A stretch of 64,000 nucleotides of DNA from Bacteroidota bacterium (lineage in GTDB: Bacteria; Bacteroidota; Bacteroidia; NS11-12g; UBA955), in the NCBI GenBank assembly GCA_963169345.1, contig CAUJCT010000033.1, positions 1 to 64,000 on the forward strand, given 5' to 3'. The position numbers were made by a program, and so were the translations under genes. Positions 26,077 through 34,531 of the stretch are shown piece after piece. How positions within the stretch are numbered: the stretch's first letter is position 1; each line of letters starts with the position of its first letter. Under the pieces are notes generated by a model, which saw only the letters and a list, made by a program, of their open reading frames with translations, did not search any database and was not told where the DNA came from.

Positions 26077-26727
26077 ATGTCTGATTTATTTCAATACAAT
26101 ACCCAATCCAAAAAGCTTATTATTTCTGAATACGGACGTTCTTTCCAAAATATGGTGGAGCATGTTGTCAGTATCGAAGACAGACAAAAACGTCTTAAAA
26201 TGGCGGATGCGCTCATTACTGTTATGGAAATACTTAATCCATCCGTAAAAGACCAGGCCGATTACAAACAAAAGCTTTGGGATCATTTATTTATTATTTC
26301 CGACTTTAAACTGGATGTGGATGGCCCGTATCCTGCACCTGAACAAACTAAAATTCATCAAAAGCCTCAAAGAGTTGAATATCCAACATTGCCAATTAAA
26401 TTCAGATTCTATGGCCGAAACCTTCAGTTTATGGTACAAAAGGCTACATCTATAGAAAACCCTGATTTAAAAGCAGAATTCCTTAATCTGCTGGCTTCTT
26501 TCATGACCAACTCCTCGCGTAACTGGAACAACGAAAATCTGAACAATCAACAGTTGGCTGAACACCTCGAAGCTTTATCTCAAAATAAACTTAAAGTTAA
26601 TCCGGAAGAACTCGAAATCACGCTCGAACAGCGCAAGAAAAAGTTCTATAAACACAATAACAACAATAACAACGGAAACAATAAGTTTTTTAACAAAAAC
26701 AAAAAATTCAACAACTATAAGAAGTAG
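26077..26727 (+). CDS. DUF4290 family protein with Asn/Lys-rich tail
   Basis: 216 residues. The YNTQSKKLIISEYGRSFQNM opening and IEDRQKRLKMADALITVMEI match DUF4290, a Bacteroidota-restricted family of unknown function. Residues about 1-185 form the conserved helical domain. The last 30 residues are almost only Asn, Lys, Phe and Tyr (runs of Asn encoded by AAC/AAT), a low-complexity, probably nucleic-acid-sticky tail. No membrane segment. The gene lies 9 bp upstream of murA, a pairing that suggests co-expression. An upstream in-frame TTG falls inside the terminator and is rejected. Confidence 0.8.
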   Translation: MSDLFQYNTQSKKLIISEYGRSFQNMVEHVVSIEDRQKRLKMADALITVMEILNPSVKDQADYKQKLWDHLFIISDFKLDVDGPYPAPEQTKIHQKPQRVEYPTLPIKFRFYGRNLQFMVQKATSIENPDLKAEFLNLLASFMTNSSRNWNNENLNNQQLAEHLEALSQNKLKVNPEELEITLEQRKKKFYKHNNNNNNGNNKFFNKNKKFNNYKK

Positions 26728-26736
26728 TTTATTCTG

Positions 26737-28047
26737 ATGGCAACATTTAAGGTTACAGGCGGCCGCAGAATGTCGGGTGAAATCATCCCTCAAGGCGCCA
26801 AAAATGAAGCACTGCAAATTCTGTCTGCCGTATTGCTCACCGATAAGGAAGTCACTATTAGCAAAATCCCGGCTATCAGAGACGTATTAAAACTCATTGA
26901 ACTTCTCGGAGATCTGGGCGTTAAAGTCAGTAAAATCAATGAAGATACCTATAGGTTTCAAGCTGATAATATCAACCTCGATTTTCTGAATTCAGAAGCC
27001 TTTAAAACAAAAGGTGCAGGATTGAGAGGCTCTATCATGATTATTGGTCCTCTGTTGGCCAGGTTTGGAAAAGGTTATATTCCTAGTCCGGGTGGCGATA
27101 AAATCGGAAGAAGAAGACTGGATACCCACTTCATAGGATTTATGAAGCTTGGCGCTAAATTCGAATACCTTCCGGATGAACAGTTTTACAAAGTTTCAGT
27201 CGATAATAAACTGAAAGGTGCATATATGTTGCTGGATGAAGCTTCTGTAACCGGTACGGCCAATATATTAATGGCTGCGACATTGGCGGAAGGTGTCACA
27301 ACTATTTACAATGCGGCTTGCGAACCATATCTCCAGCAATTGTGCAAAATGCTCAATCGAATGGGTGCAAAAATCTCTGGAATCGGTAGCAATTTACTAA
27401 CAATTGAAGGGGTGGAAAGACTAGATGGTACCGAACATACCATGTTGCCTGATATGATTGAAATTGGCAGCTTTATAGGTCTGGCCGCAATGACCGAAAG
27501 TGAAATCACAATTAAAGATTGTTCAATTCCTGATCTGGGTATCATTCCCGATACATTTAAAAGATTGGGTATTAAGATGGAATTTAGAGGCGATGATATT
27601 TTTATTCCGGCGCAAGACCATTATGAAATTGAATCTTTTATTGATGGTAGTATTCTCACAATTGCAGATGCTCCATGGCCAGGTTTTACTCCAGATTTGA
27701 TTAGCATAGTTTTGGTTACCGCAACTCAGGCCAGAGGAAATGTCTTAATTCATCAAAAAATGTTTGAAAGCAGATTGTTCTTTGTAGACAATCTGATTGA
27801 TATGGGTGCTAAAATTATTCTTTGCGACCCTCACAGAGCCAATATTATGGGACTTGATAAGAAAGTACCTCTTAAAGGCATTACCATGAGCTCCCCTGAT
27901 ATCAGAGCTGGTGTGGCCATGTTGATTGCTGCCATGAGCGCTAAAGGCACAAGTACCATCCGCAATATTGAACAAATTGACAGAGGTTATCAGTACATAG
28001 ATAAACGCCTCAACAATATTGGTGCAGAAATTGTACGTGTAGATTAA
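26737..28047 (+). CDS. murA: UDP-N-acetylglucosamine 1-carboxyvinyltransferase, Asp-type active site
   Basis: 436 residues. MurA transfers enolpyruvate from PEP to UDP-GlcNAc, the first committed peptidoglycan step. GAKNEALQ at the N-terminus and the inside-out alpha/beta barrel pattern are clear. In the active-site loop, PSPGGDKIGRRRLDTH, the residue equivalent to E. coli Cys115 is Asp121. This Cys to Asp exchange is the known natural variant that keeps activity and prevents alkylation by fosfomycin. Length is normal for the Bacteroidota form. It shares a transcript with the DUF4290 gene. Confidence 0.94.
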   Translation: MATFKVTGGRRMSGEIIPQGAKNEALQILSAVLLTDKEVTISKIPAIRDVLKLIELLGDLGVKVSKINEDTYRFQADNINLDFLNSEAFKTKGAGLRGSIMIIGPLLARFGKGYIPSPGGDKIGRRRLDTHFIGFMKLGAKFEYLPDEQFYKVSVDNKLKGAYMLLDEASVTGTANILMAATLAEGVTTIYNAACEPYLQQLCKMLNRMGAKISGIGSNLLTIEGVERLDGTEHTMLPDMIEIGSFIGLAAMTESEITIKDCSIPDLGIIPDTFKRLGIKMEFRGDDIFIPAQDHYEIESFIDGSILTIADAPWPGFTPDLISIVLVTATQARGNVLIHQKMFESRLFFVDNLIDMGAKIILCDPHRANIMGLDKKVPLKGITMSSPDIRAGVAMLIAAMSAKGTSTIRNIEQIDRGYQYIDKRLNNIGAEIVRVD

Positions 28048-28056
28048 AACAGTGTC

Positions 28057-28551
28057 ATGAAACGTAATTTGAATGCTTCGATTTTAGGCTTTTGCTGCAT
28101 ACTTGTGGCAAGTAGTTTTGTTACTGAAATTAAAGATTCTGCTTCAATTACGCATTCACCGGGAAAAACGTATTCTGATACCCTGGATGTATCTGCTTAC
28201 AAGGGGAAAGTTGTCATCATCAACTTCTGGGCTTCATGGAGCAAATCCAGCAGAGCTGAAAATAAAAATATCGTAAGAGTTTACGAGAAATACAGACAAA
28301 TTTCCAAATTGGTTTTTGTAAGTGTTTCACTGGATACCGATCAGGCCAGTTGGAAAGCTGCCATTGAAGAAGATGAAATGGATTGGCCTACCCATATCTG
28401 TGATTTTAAAAAATATGCGTCTCCAATAGCCAAACAATACGCTGTTGTTACGTTGCCTAAAATATTCTTAATAGACAAACAGGGTAAAATTCACAGCAGT
28501 GCTTCAAAAATGAGTGACATTGAAGCCAGTATTGATGCTTTACTAAAATAA
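28057..28551 (+). CDS. TlpA-like thioredoxin-fold protein lacking active-site cysteines
   Basis: 164 residues with an N-terminal hydrophobic leader (about 7-22) for export or anchoring. The core VVIINFWASW, the VSLDTDQASWKAAIEED stretch and the cis-Pro VTLPKIFLIDKQGKI are typical of TlpA/ResA-like thioredoxin folds. The CxxC position reads SKSS (residues 62-65), so no redox centre remains. Family members with lost cysteines are thought to bind or chaperone substrates; that is inference here. It lies 9 bp after murA and may share its transcript. Confidence 0.8.
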   Translation: MKRNLNASILGFCCILVASSFVTEIKDSASITHSPGKTYSDTLDVSAYKGKVVIINFWASWSKSSRAENKNIVRVYEKYRQISKLVFVSVSLDTDQASWKAAIEEDEMDWPTHICDFKKYASPIAKQYAVVTLPKIFLIDKQGKIHSSASKMSDIEASIDALLK

Positions 28552-28565
28552 TTTATTTACGACAT

Positions 28566-28603
28566 CTTGTCAGTTTTTTGTACTTGGCAAATTTTTTGAC
28601 AAG
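28566..28603 (+). promoter_or_regulatory. Inverted repeat in front of grpE-dnaJ
   Basis: CTTGTCA (28566-28572) and TGACAAG (28597-28603) are perfect 7-base arms 24 bases apart, ending 11 bases before the grpE ATG. It is not a CIRCE element. It could be an operator for heat-shock control or an RNA hairpin. Confidence 0.4.
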
Positions 28604-28614
28604 TTAAGCCTGAT

Positions 28615-29187
28615 ATGATTGACGAGCAAAATAAAACGCCCGAGACAGAACCATTGAATGAAGCCAATGGGGGAGAGCAGCCTGAAACAGGTACTGATTC
28701 CAATGATTTAAAGGATAATGGTGTCGGACAAAATGTGTCAGAAATAGACAATTTAAAGACACAATTGCAGGAAGCAAATGACAAGTTTTTGAGACTTTAC
28801 GCTGAGTTCGACAATTACAAAAGAAGAACGATGAAGGAGAAAACTGAAATCCTTCAAACAGCTGGAAAAGAAGTGATGTTGTCTTTACTACCTGTTATAG
28901 ATGATTTTGAAAGAGCTCATAAAGCGACTGCCAACAGTCAGGATTTGGAGGCCTACAAGCAAGGTATAGAATTAATTCATCATAAATTTAATCAGATTTT
29001 ATCAGCAAGAGGACTGAAACCTATAGAGAGTGTTGGGCAGGTTTTTAACGTCGATCTGCATGAAGCGATTACTAATATTCCTGCTCCTAGCGAAGATTTA
29101 AAAGGGAAAGTAGTAGATGAAACTGAAAAAGGTTACACGCTGAATGGTCATGTCATTCGTTTTGCAAAAGTAATTGTTGGTGAATAA
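28615..29187 (+). CDS. grpE: Nucleotide exchange factor GrpE
   Basis: 190 residues. GrpE releases ADP from DnaK in the chaperone cycle. An acidic, disordered first 45 residues precede a long coiled coil (about 45-95, LKTQLQEANDKFLRLYAEFDNYKRR) and the beta domain, with signature PVIDDFERAH and the GYTLNGHVIRFAKVIV end. Length normal. It lies 14 bp upstream of dnaJ on the same transcript; dnaK is not in the window. Confidence 0.94.
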   Translation: MIDEQNKTPETEPLNEANGGEQPETGTDSNDLKDNGVGQNVSEIDNLKTQLQEANDKFLRLYAEFDNYKRRTMKEKTEILQTAGKEVMLSLLPVIDDFERAHKATANSQDLEAYKQGIELIHHKFNQILSARGLKPIESVGQVFNVDLHEAITNIPAPSEDLKGKVVDETEKGYTLNGHVIRFAKVIVGE

Positions 29188-29190
29188 TAA

Positions 29191-29195
29191 GGAGG
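29191..29195 (+). promoter_or_regulatory. Shine-Dalgarno GGAGG deciding the TTG start of dnaJ
   Basis: A full GGAGG lies 6 bases before TTG at 29202. Strong SD motifs are rare in this window; here it supports the non-ATG start, since no in-frame ATG precedes the J domain. Confidence 0.75.
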
Positions 29196-29201
29196 TAGAT
29201 T

Positions 29202-30323
29202 TTGGCTAAAAGAGATTATTACGAAATACTGGAAGTCGGCAAAAGTGCTTCAGCTGATGAGATAAAAAAGGCTTACAGGAAGATGGCTATCAAATACCAT
29301 CCTGATAAAAATCCCGGAGATAAAGCTGCTGAAGAAAAATTTAAAGAGGCAGCTGAAGCTTATGAAGTACTCAGCGACCCGCAAAAGAAGCAACGTTATG
29401 ACCAGTTCGGCCACGCCGGAATGGGCAGTAATGGCGGAGGCTCTTATGGCGGAGGTATGAATATGGAAGATATCTTTAGCCAGTTCGGAGATATTTTTGG
29501 CAGTGGTGGTTTTGGTGATTTCTTTGGTGGTTCAGGTGGAAGAAATGGCAGAACAAGAGCCAATGTCGGCAGTAATATCAGAATCAAACTGAAACTGAAT
29601 TACGCTGACATTAAAAATGGGGTTGAAAAGAAAATTAAATACCGCAAACAGGTTGTTGCCAAAGGCACCACCTTTAAAGAGTGTACTACATGCCGCGGTG
29701 CCGGTCAGGTAAACAGAGTTACCCAAACTTTCTTAGGTCAGATGCAAACAGTCACCACTTGTCCAACTTGTGGCGGCTCTGGCAAATCTATTTCTAACCG
29801 CCCTGCAGGAGCGAATGAACAAGGCTTGGTTTACGAAGAAATTGAGACAACAATAAAAATTCCGGCTGGCGTTCAGGAAGGAATGCAGCTTTCCATCAGT
29901 GGACGAGGTAATGCCGCTCCGGGTGGTGGCATTGATGGCGACTTGCTTATCCTGATCGAGGAAGAGAAACATCCTGAACTGGAAAGACAAGATCAGCATG
30001 TCATTTACAACCTGGCAATTAGTGTTGTAGACGCAATTCTGGGTTGCAGTGTTGAGGTGCCAACCATTGAAGGCAAAGCCAAAATTAATATAGAACCGGG
30101 TACTCAAAGCGGTAAAATACTTAGACTAAGAGGCAAGGGATTCCCTGAAGTCAATGGCTACCATACAGGAGACCAGCTCATAAAAATTCATATCTGGATT
30201 CCTAAAAAGGTCAGTTCAGAAGAAGCTGAGATGCTCAAAAAACTCCAAAGTTCAGAAAATTTCTCATCAAAAAATGCTAAAAAAGAGAAAGGCTTTTTTG
30301 ATAAAATGAAGGAATGGTTTTAA
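29202..30323 (+). CDS. dnaJ: Chaperone DnaJ with only one zinc centre
   Basis: 373 residues, TTG start fixed by the SD. J domain 1-70 with HPD in [10 protein letters not shown]; Gly/Phe-rich linker about 75-125; C-terminal substrate-binding domains from about 210. The zinc domain normally has four CxxCxGxG motifs. Here only two remain, CTTCRGAG (161-168) and CPTCGGSG (187-194), matching motifs 2 and 3; motif 1 is replaced by VVAKGTTF and motif 4 by [11 protein letters not shown]. So centre II is kept and centre I is gone. It partners with GrpE just upstream. Confidence 0.93.
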   Translation: MAKRDYYEILEVGKSASADEIKKAYRKMAIKYHPDKNPGDKAAEEKFKEAAEAYEVLSDPQKKQRYDQFGHAGMGSNGGGSYGGGMNMEDIFSQFGDIFGSGGFGDFFGGSGGRNGRTRANVGSNIRIKLKLNYADIKNGVEKKIKYRKQVVAKGTTFKECTTCRGAGQVNRVTQTFLGQMQTVTTCPTCGGSGKSISNRPAGANEQGLVYEEIETTIKIPAGVQEGMQLSISGRGNAAPGGGIDGDLLILIEEEKHPELERQDQHVIYNLAISVVDAILGCSVEVPTIEGKAKINIEPGTQSGKILRLRGKGFPEVNGYHTGDQLIKIHIWIPKKVSSEEAEMLKKLQSSENFSSKNAKKEKGFFDKMKEWF

Positions 30324-30331
30324 TCTCCAGG

Positions 30332-31570
30332 TTATATTTCTTCGACAATATTCACCAACACTTCAACAGCCTTCTCCATATCCTGAACACTCACATATTC
30401 CTTCCTCGAATGTATCGCCATCTCACCGGTAAATATGTTCGGACATGGTAAGCCCATAAAGGATAATCTCGAGCCATCTGTGCCTCCTCTTATACTTTCT
30501 GTTACCGGATTTAAACCAGCTTTCTTATATGCTTCCATCGCCAGTGCCATTACTTGTGGATTTTTATCTAAAATCTCTCTCATGTTCCTGTACTGTTCTT
30601 TAAATGATGCCTGGTATTTTGAACCCGGAAAAGCTGCTATAGCTTTGCGCGCATATTCCTCTAATTGAGCTTCGTGTTCTTTCAATTTTGAAGTTTCGAA
30701 ATCTCTTACTATGAATTGTATAGTCGCTTTTTCAACCGCTGCCTCAAAATGTACTGCATGCACAAAACCTTCCATGCCGCTGGTCGATTCAGGACACCAG
30801 GTGTCTTTTGGCAACGAATTCATAAAATAAGAGGCAACTTTCACTGCACTTACCATTTTGTCTTTGGCATAGCCCGGATGCGCGCTTATTCCTTCAAAAA
30901 TAATTGTTGCCGCATCTGCTGAAAAGGATTCACCTTCCAAAACGCCTCTTGGGCCTCCGTCTAATGTGTATCCAAAATCAGCCCCCAGTTTTTTCATATC
31001 TACTTTATTTACGCCTCTTCCAATCTCTTCATCCGGAGTAAATAAGATTCTGATTTTACCATGCTTAACTTCTGGATGTGTCATCAGATATAACGCCAAA
31101 TCCATAATTATTGAAACTCCTGCCTTGTCATCTGCTCCTAAGAGTGTCTTGCCGGATGCTGTTATAATATCATCTCCAATTCTCTCTTTTAAGTATGGAT
31201 GATCTTCGGTGGTTAAAAATAATGTCTCATCATCCGGATATCCGATTGGACTGCCATCATAAGCCTTGTGCAATATAGGCTTGACATTGGCTCCTGTTAC
31301 ATCAGGTGCTGTATCTGCATGTGCGCAAAAACAGATAACTGGCAAGGCTTTGTCTGTGTTGGATGGAATGGTGGCATAAACATATCCGTATTCATCCATT
31401 TCAGCATCTTCAATCCCCATCTCGCGCAACTCTTTTGCCAGTAATGAAAGCAAATCTTTTTGTTTCATTGATGATGGCTGTGTCTCAGAATTTGGATCAG
31501 CTTCTGTATCTATTTGCACATAGCGCATAAATCTCTCCGCAACTGTGTGCTTGTAATTTCCAATTGTCAT
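30332..31570 (-). CDS. pepT: Peptidase T (aminotripeptidase)
   Basis: 412 residues from the ATG at 31570; a longer reading from 31612 is rejected because a promoter box lies between. Zinc M20-family tripeptidase acting in the cytoplasm. Zinc and catalytic motifs are present: CFCAHADTAPD, GADDKAGVS, TPDEEIGRG, YTLDGG and the C-terminal IHSRKEYV. Length normal. It converges with dnaJ (8 bp between stops). Confidence 0.94.
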   Translation of the reverse strand: MTIGNYKHTVAERFMRYVQIDTEADPNSETQPSSMKQKDLLSLLAKELREMGIEDAEMDEYGYVYATIPSNTDKALPVICFCAHADTAPDVTGANVKPILHKAYDGSPIGYPDDETLFLTTEDHPYLKERIGDDIITASGKTLLGADDKAGVSIIMDLALYLMTHPEVKHGKIRILFTPDEEIGRGVNKVDMKKLGADFGYTLDGGPRGVLEGESFSADAATIIFEGISAHPGYAKDKMVSAVKVASYFMNSLPKDTWCPESTSGMEGFVHAVHFEAAVEKATIQFIVRDFETSKLKEHEAQLEEYARKAIAAFPGSKYQASFKEQYRNMREILDKNPQVMALAMEAYKKAGLNPVTESIRGGTDGSRLSFMGLPCPNIFTGEMAIHSRKEYVSVQDMEKAVEVLVNIVEEI

Positions 31571-31574
31571 TCGG

Positions 31575-31582
31575 CAAAAATA
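31575..31582 (-). promoter_or_regulatory. Candidate -7 box of pepT promoter (TATTTTTG)
   Basis: Exact TAnnTTTG match 4 bases before the ATG at 31570, deciding the short start. Confidence 0.5.
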
Positions 31583-31700
31583 GTTAAAAAAGTGGAGGGG
31601 CAATAAAGACATACAAGTGTATTGAATACAATTGTATGAATGATTTTGATTCTATGAAAAAGATAAGTAAGACAGCAAATACTATTGCTGAAAGTTATTC

Positions 31701-32681
31701 TTACAGTTTGTATCCTACTGCTTTTGCTGCTTCAACAATTTTGGCAACGCTTGGCAAATAAGCATCTACAAGAGTTGGTGCATAAGGCAATGGAACGTCT
31801 TGTGAACATACTCTGCGTATTGGAGCATCCAGATAATCGAATGCATGGCGTTGCACCATGTAAGTTATTTCTGAACTAATGGAAGCTAAAGGCCAGGCCT
31901 CTTCAACAATGACCAATCTATTGGTTTTCTTAACAGAGTTAATGATGGTTTCGTGGTCGAGTGGACGCACTGTTCTCATATCAATTACTTCTGCATTAAT
32001 ACCGGCTTCTTCAAGTGCTTTAACTGCCTCATAAACTCTAAGCATCATTTTGCCAAAAGAGACAATAGTGACATCTGTGCCTTCTTTTACAACATGTGCT
32101 TTTCCAAGTTCAAGTGTGTATTCTTCTTCCGGAACTTCGCCTTTCAATCCGTACATTTGTTCACTTTCCATGAAAATAATAGGATTGCCATCGCGGATGG
32201 AAGATTTTAATAAACCTTTGGCATCATAAGGATTGGAAGGCACTACAACCTTTAATCCGGGTGTATTGGCGTACCAGTTTTCAAAATTCTGTGAGTGTTG
32301 AGCACCAAGTTGACCAGCGCTGCCTGTTGGTCCTCTGAAAACCATGTGGCATTTATATTGACCAGCCGTCATGCTATTCATTTTTGCAGCCGAATTGATG
32401 ACCTGGTCTATAGCAACAAGAGAAAAGTTAAAAGTCATAAACTCAACAATCGGAATTAATCCATTCATTGCTGCTCCTACTGCAATACCCGCAAAACCCA
32501 ACTCGGCAATTGGTGTATCAATAACTCGTTTGGCTCCGAATTCAGCCAGCATTCCCTGACTTACTTTATAGGCTCCATTGTATTCTGCTACTTCTTCACC
32601 CATCAGGAATATACGTTCATTGCGACGCATTTCTTCGCTCATGGCTTCTCTTAAGGCTTCGCGGAATTGAATTTCTCTCAT
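31701..32681 (-). CDS. pdhB: Pyruvate dehydrogenase E1 component, beta subunit
   Basis: 326 residues from the ATG at 32681 (MREIQFREALREAM); the 15 extra upstream codons are not family-like. It forms the E1 heterotetramer that decarboxylates pyruvate with TPP. GEEVAEYNGAYKVSQGML, the E/F-rich IVEFMTFNF segment and HSQNFENWYA match the transketolase-like beta subunit. The alpha subunit and E2/E3 are not adjacent, as is common in Bacteroidota. A branched-chain 2-oxoacid dehydrogenase beta subunit is the alternative. Confidence 0.88.
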   Translation of the reverse strand: MREIQFREALREAMSEEMRRNERIFLMGEEVAEYNGAYKVSQGMLAEFGAKRVIDTPIAELGFAGIAVGAAMNGLIPIVEFMTFNFSLVAIDQVINSAAKMNSMTAGQYKCHMVFRGPTGSAGQLGAQHSQNFENWYANTPGLKVVVPSNPYDAKGLLKSSIRDGNPIIFMESEQMYGLKGEVPEEEYTLELGKAHVVKEGTDVTIVSFGKMMLRVYEAVKALEEAGINAEVIDMRTVRPLDHETIINSVKKTNRLVIVEEAWPLASISSEITYMVQRHAFDYLDAPIRRVCSQDVPLPYAPTLVDAYLPSVAKIVEAAKAVGYKL

Positions 32682-32703
32682 TTCTTGGTTCTTAATTGAA
32701 AGG

Positions 32704-32711
32704 CAAAAATA
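32704..32711 (-). promoter_or_regulatory. Candidate -7 box of pdhB promoter (TATTTTTG)
   Basis: Exact TAnnTTTG match 22 bases before the ATG at 32681. Confidence 0.5.
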
Positions 32712-32839
32712 GGTTTTTGGGTACAAATTGAAAAACTGACTTTTAATTTTGTTCTGCCGTCATTTTATCTTCACAAATCATAGAATTTTAATATTTTGAG
32801 TTATTTTTGTTTAAGGTTGTAAAATCAATCGGATAAATC

Positions 32840-33265
32840 ATGAAAAAATCATTTCTTCTCAGTTTCTTTATCTTGTTTTGTTTTTCAATTTTTGGACTCG
32901 ATGTCCCTGGTCCTGTTATAAAAACATTTAATGACAAATACCCTGGCGCAAAGTCTGTAAAATGGGAAATGAATGAAGGGGCCTATGAAGCAGAATTTAA
33001 ATGGAAAGGCGTAAAGTATTCTGCTGAGTTTGATGCTTCCGGAAATTGGCTGCTTCAAACGACAGAAATGAAATTTAAAAATTTACCGATGGCCATTCAA
33101 CGCAGTATAGATAGTTTGTATGAAGGCGCAAAAATAAAAGAGGTTGAACTTCAGGAAGCGGCTAATCAAGGTCCAAACTACATAATCGAATTAATTTTTG
33201 ATACTGAAGAACTCGAATTGTATTACACACCTTCTGGCGAACTGGTTAACATCAAGAAGGATTGA
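32840..33265 (+). CDS. PepSY-like periplasmic protein
   Basis: 141 residues with a signal peptide (about 1-19). The mature part shows two related units, VPGPVIKTFNDKYPGAKSVKWE with YEAEFKWKGVKYSAEFDASG and LPMAIQRSIDSLYEGAKIKE with YIIELIFDTEELELYYTPSG, the pattern of the Bacteroidota PepSY-like (BLIP-like) family. The role is unknown; such proteins are small exported beta/alpha modules often near envelope genes. Confidence 0.75.
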   Translation: MKKSFLLSFFILFCFSIFGLDVPGPVIKTFNDKYPGAKSVKWEMNEGAYEAEFKWKGVKYSAEFDASGNWLLQTTEMKFKNLPMAIQRSIDSLYEGAKIKEVELQEAANQGPNYIIELIFDTEELELYYTPSGELVNIKKD

Positions 33266-33313
33266 GTAAATCAATATTCTTTGAAAATAATTTTTAATCC
33301 TGTCGCAAGGCTC

Positions 33314-33321
33314 TAAATTTG
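33314..33321 (+). promoter_or_regulatory. Candidate -7 box of trmB promoter (TAAATTTG)
   Basis: Exact TAnnTTTG match 9 bases before the ATG at 33331; it overlaps and so excludes a TTG start at 33319. Confidence 0.5.
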
Positions 33322-33330
33322 CGGCCTTCA

Positions 33331-33972
33331 ATGGGTAAAAATAAACTGAAGAAATTCAATGAGTATGATACTTTCCCCAATACATTTGATGCCAGAAATC
33401 AATTAAAAGGGAAGTGGGCTGAAACTGTCTTTGGCAACAAAAATCCAATCACTCTCGAACTGGCTTGCGGAAGAGGGGAGTATACAGTGGGTCTGGCTGA
33501 AATGTATCCCGAACGCAATTTTGTTGGTATCGATGTTAAAGCTTCCCGTATGTGGCAAGGGGCTAAATTTGCACTGGAGAAAGGTTTAAAGAATGTCGCA
33601 TTTATCCGAATTCAAATCGATTTCCTCAATGATTATTTTGCTCCGGGTGAAGTCGAAGAAATATGGATTACATTTCCTGACCCTCAACCTCAGAAACCCA
33701 GAGAAAAACAGCGTTTAACAGCGCCTAAATTCCTCGAAAAATATCTTCTTCTTATGGGGAAAGGTCACTGTGTTAACCTGAAAACAGATAGTGATTTTTT
33801 GTTTAATTATACCATGCAAACTATTCAGGATAAAGATATCATCATTAGAGAGGTTTTGCTGGATATAGACCAGAAAGATGATTTGCAGGAAGAATTAAAA
33901 ATTAAGACTTATTACGAACGCATGTGGCGCGAAAAAGGTATTGTGATTAAATATCTGAAGTTCGAACTTTAA
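33331..33972 (+). CDS. trmB: tRNA (guanine-N7-)-methyltransferase
   Basis: 213 residues. SAM-dependent methylation of G46 in tRNA. The SAM site ELACGRGEYTVGLAE, the VGIDVKASRMWQGAK loop and the signature ITFPDPQPQKPREKQRL (a variant of the usual FPDPWPKKRH) are visible. Length normal. Monocistronic with its own promoter box. Confidence 0.93.
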   Translation: MGKNKLKKFNEYDTFPNTFDARNQLKGKWAETVFGNKNPITLELACGRGEYTVGLAEMYPERNFVGIDVKASRMWQGAKFALEKGLKNVAFIRIQIDFLNDYFAPGEVEEIWITFPDPQPQKPREKQRLTAPKFLEKYLLLMGKGHCVNLKTDSDFLFNYTMQTIQDKDIIIREVLLDIDQKDDLQEELKIKTYYERMWREKGIVIKYLKFEL

Positions 33973-33979
33973 TCTTTTT

Positions 33980-34531
33980 TCAATTGATTTCATGTCGCTC
34001 CAAAAAAGCTGTCCAGGCACTTTGATTGCTTGTTCCAGGCTTGTTCTCGTGATGACCGGTTATCGAAACGCCATTTAATTGACTGCAATCCATATTCAAA
34101 TCTGCAATATCCAATAAAACGGATTGCTCTCTTTCTGCGCTTATTTTTTCGTAAATTTCAAGTTGATGGGTAGATAACAAATCTGCTCTTTTTGAGAGTA
34201 CATTTTGTTCTGAATGATGCATGCGAACTATGACTCTGAAGTCTCTGTCCAATATGGTCAAATCATCATAATCCTGAGGGATTTCAATTACTTTAATATT
34301 TAATTTCTGGCAAATATCAAGTATCCAGTCTACAGGCTGATGCCCAAATTCACCAACGATGGCAGGGCCATTGACCCAGGATATGATTTCTTTAGCTTTG
34401 TTGGGGTCAATAAAATCTTTCGAACCTGGATCGAAACAAAAACCTATGAAATCTGCCCACAGGCCGGCTGCATAACGTGCGTCGGATAAATTGCTGATGT
34501 GGCTGAAACGAAGTAAAAATGGGTAATTCAT
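33980..34531 (-). CDS. TrpF-like TIM-barrel protein
   Basis: 183 residues. The N-terminus SNLSDARYAAGLWADFIGFCFDPGSKDFI and the INPAIVGEF-like strand (NGPAIVGEFGHQPVDWIL) resemble phosphoribosylanthranilate isomerase, and the C-terminal VSITGHHENKPG takes the place of the phosphate-binding loop (GLNPDNV...). It is shorter than TrpF (about 200) and lies far from any trp gene, so it is probably a TrpF-related protein of another role rather than the Trp enzyme. Its ATG shares one base with the permease stop (TAATG), so translation is coupled. Confidence 0.5.
   Translation of the reverse strand: MNYPFLLRFSHISNLSDARYAAGLWADFIGFCFDPGSKDFIDPNKAKEIISWVNGPAIVGEFGHQPVDWILDICQKLNIKVIEIPQDYDDLTILDRDFRVIVRMHHSEQNVLSKRADLLSTHQLEIYEKISAEREQSVLLDIADLNMDCSQLNGVSITGHHENKPGTSNQSAWTAFLERHEIN

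Noticed and set aside
28552..28614. CIRCE element before grpE
   Set aside because: The repeat present (CTTGTCA/TGACAAG) does not match the TTAGCACTC-N9-GAGTGCTAA consensus.
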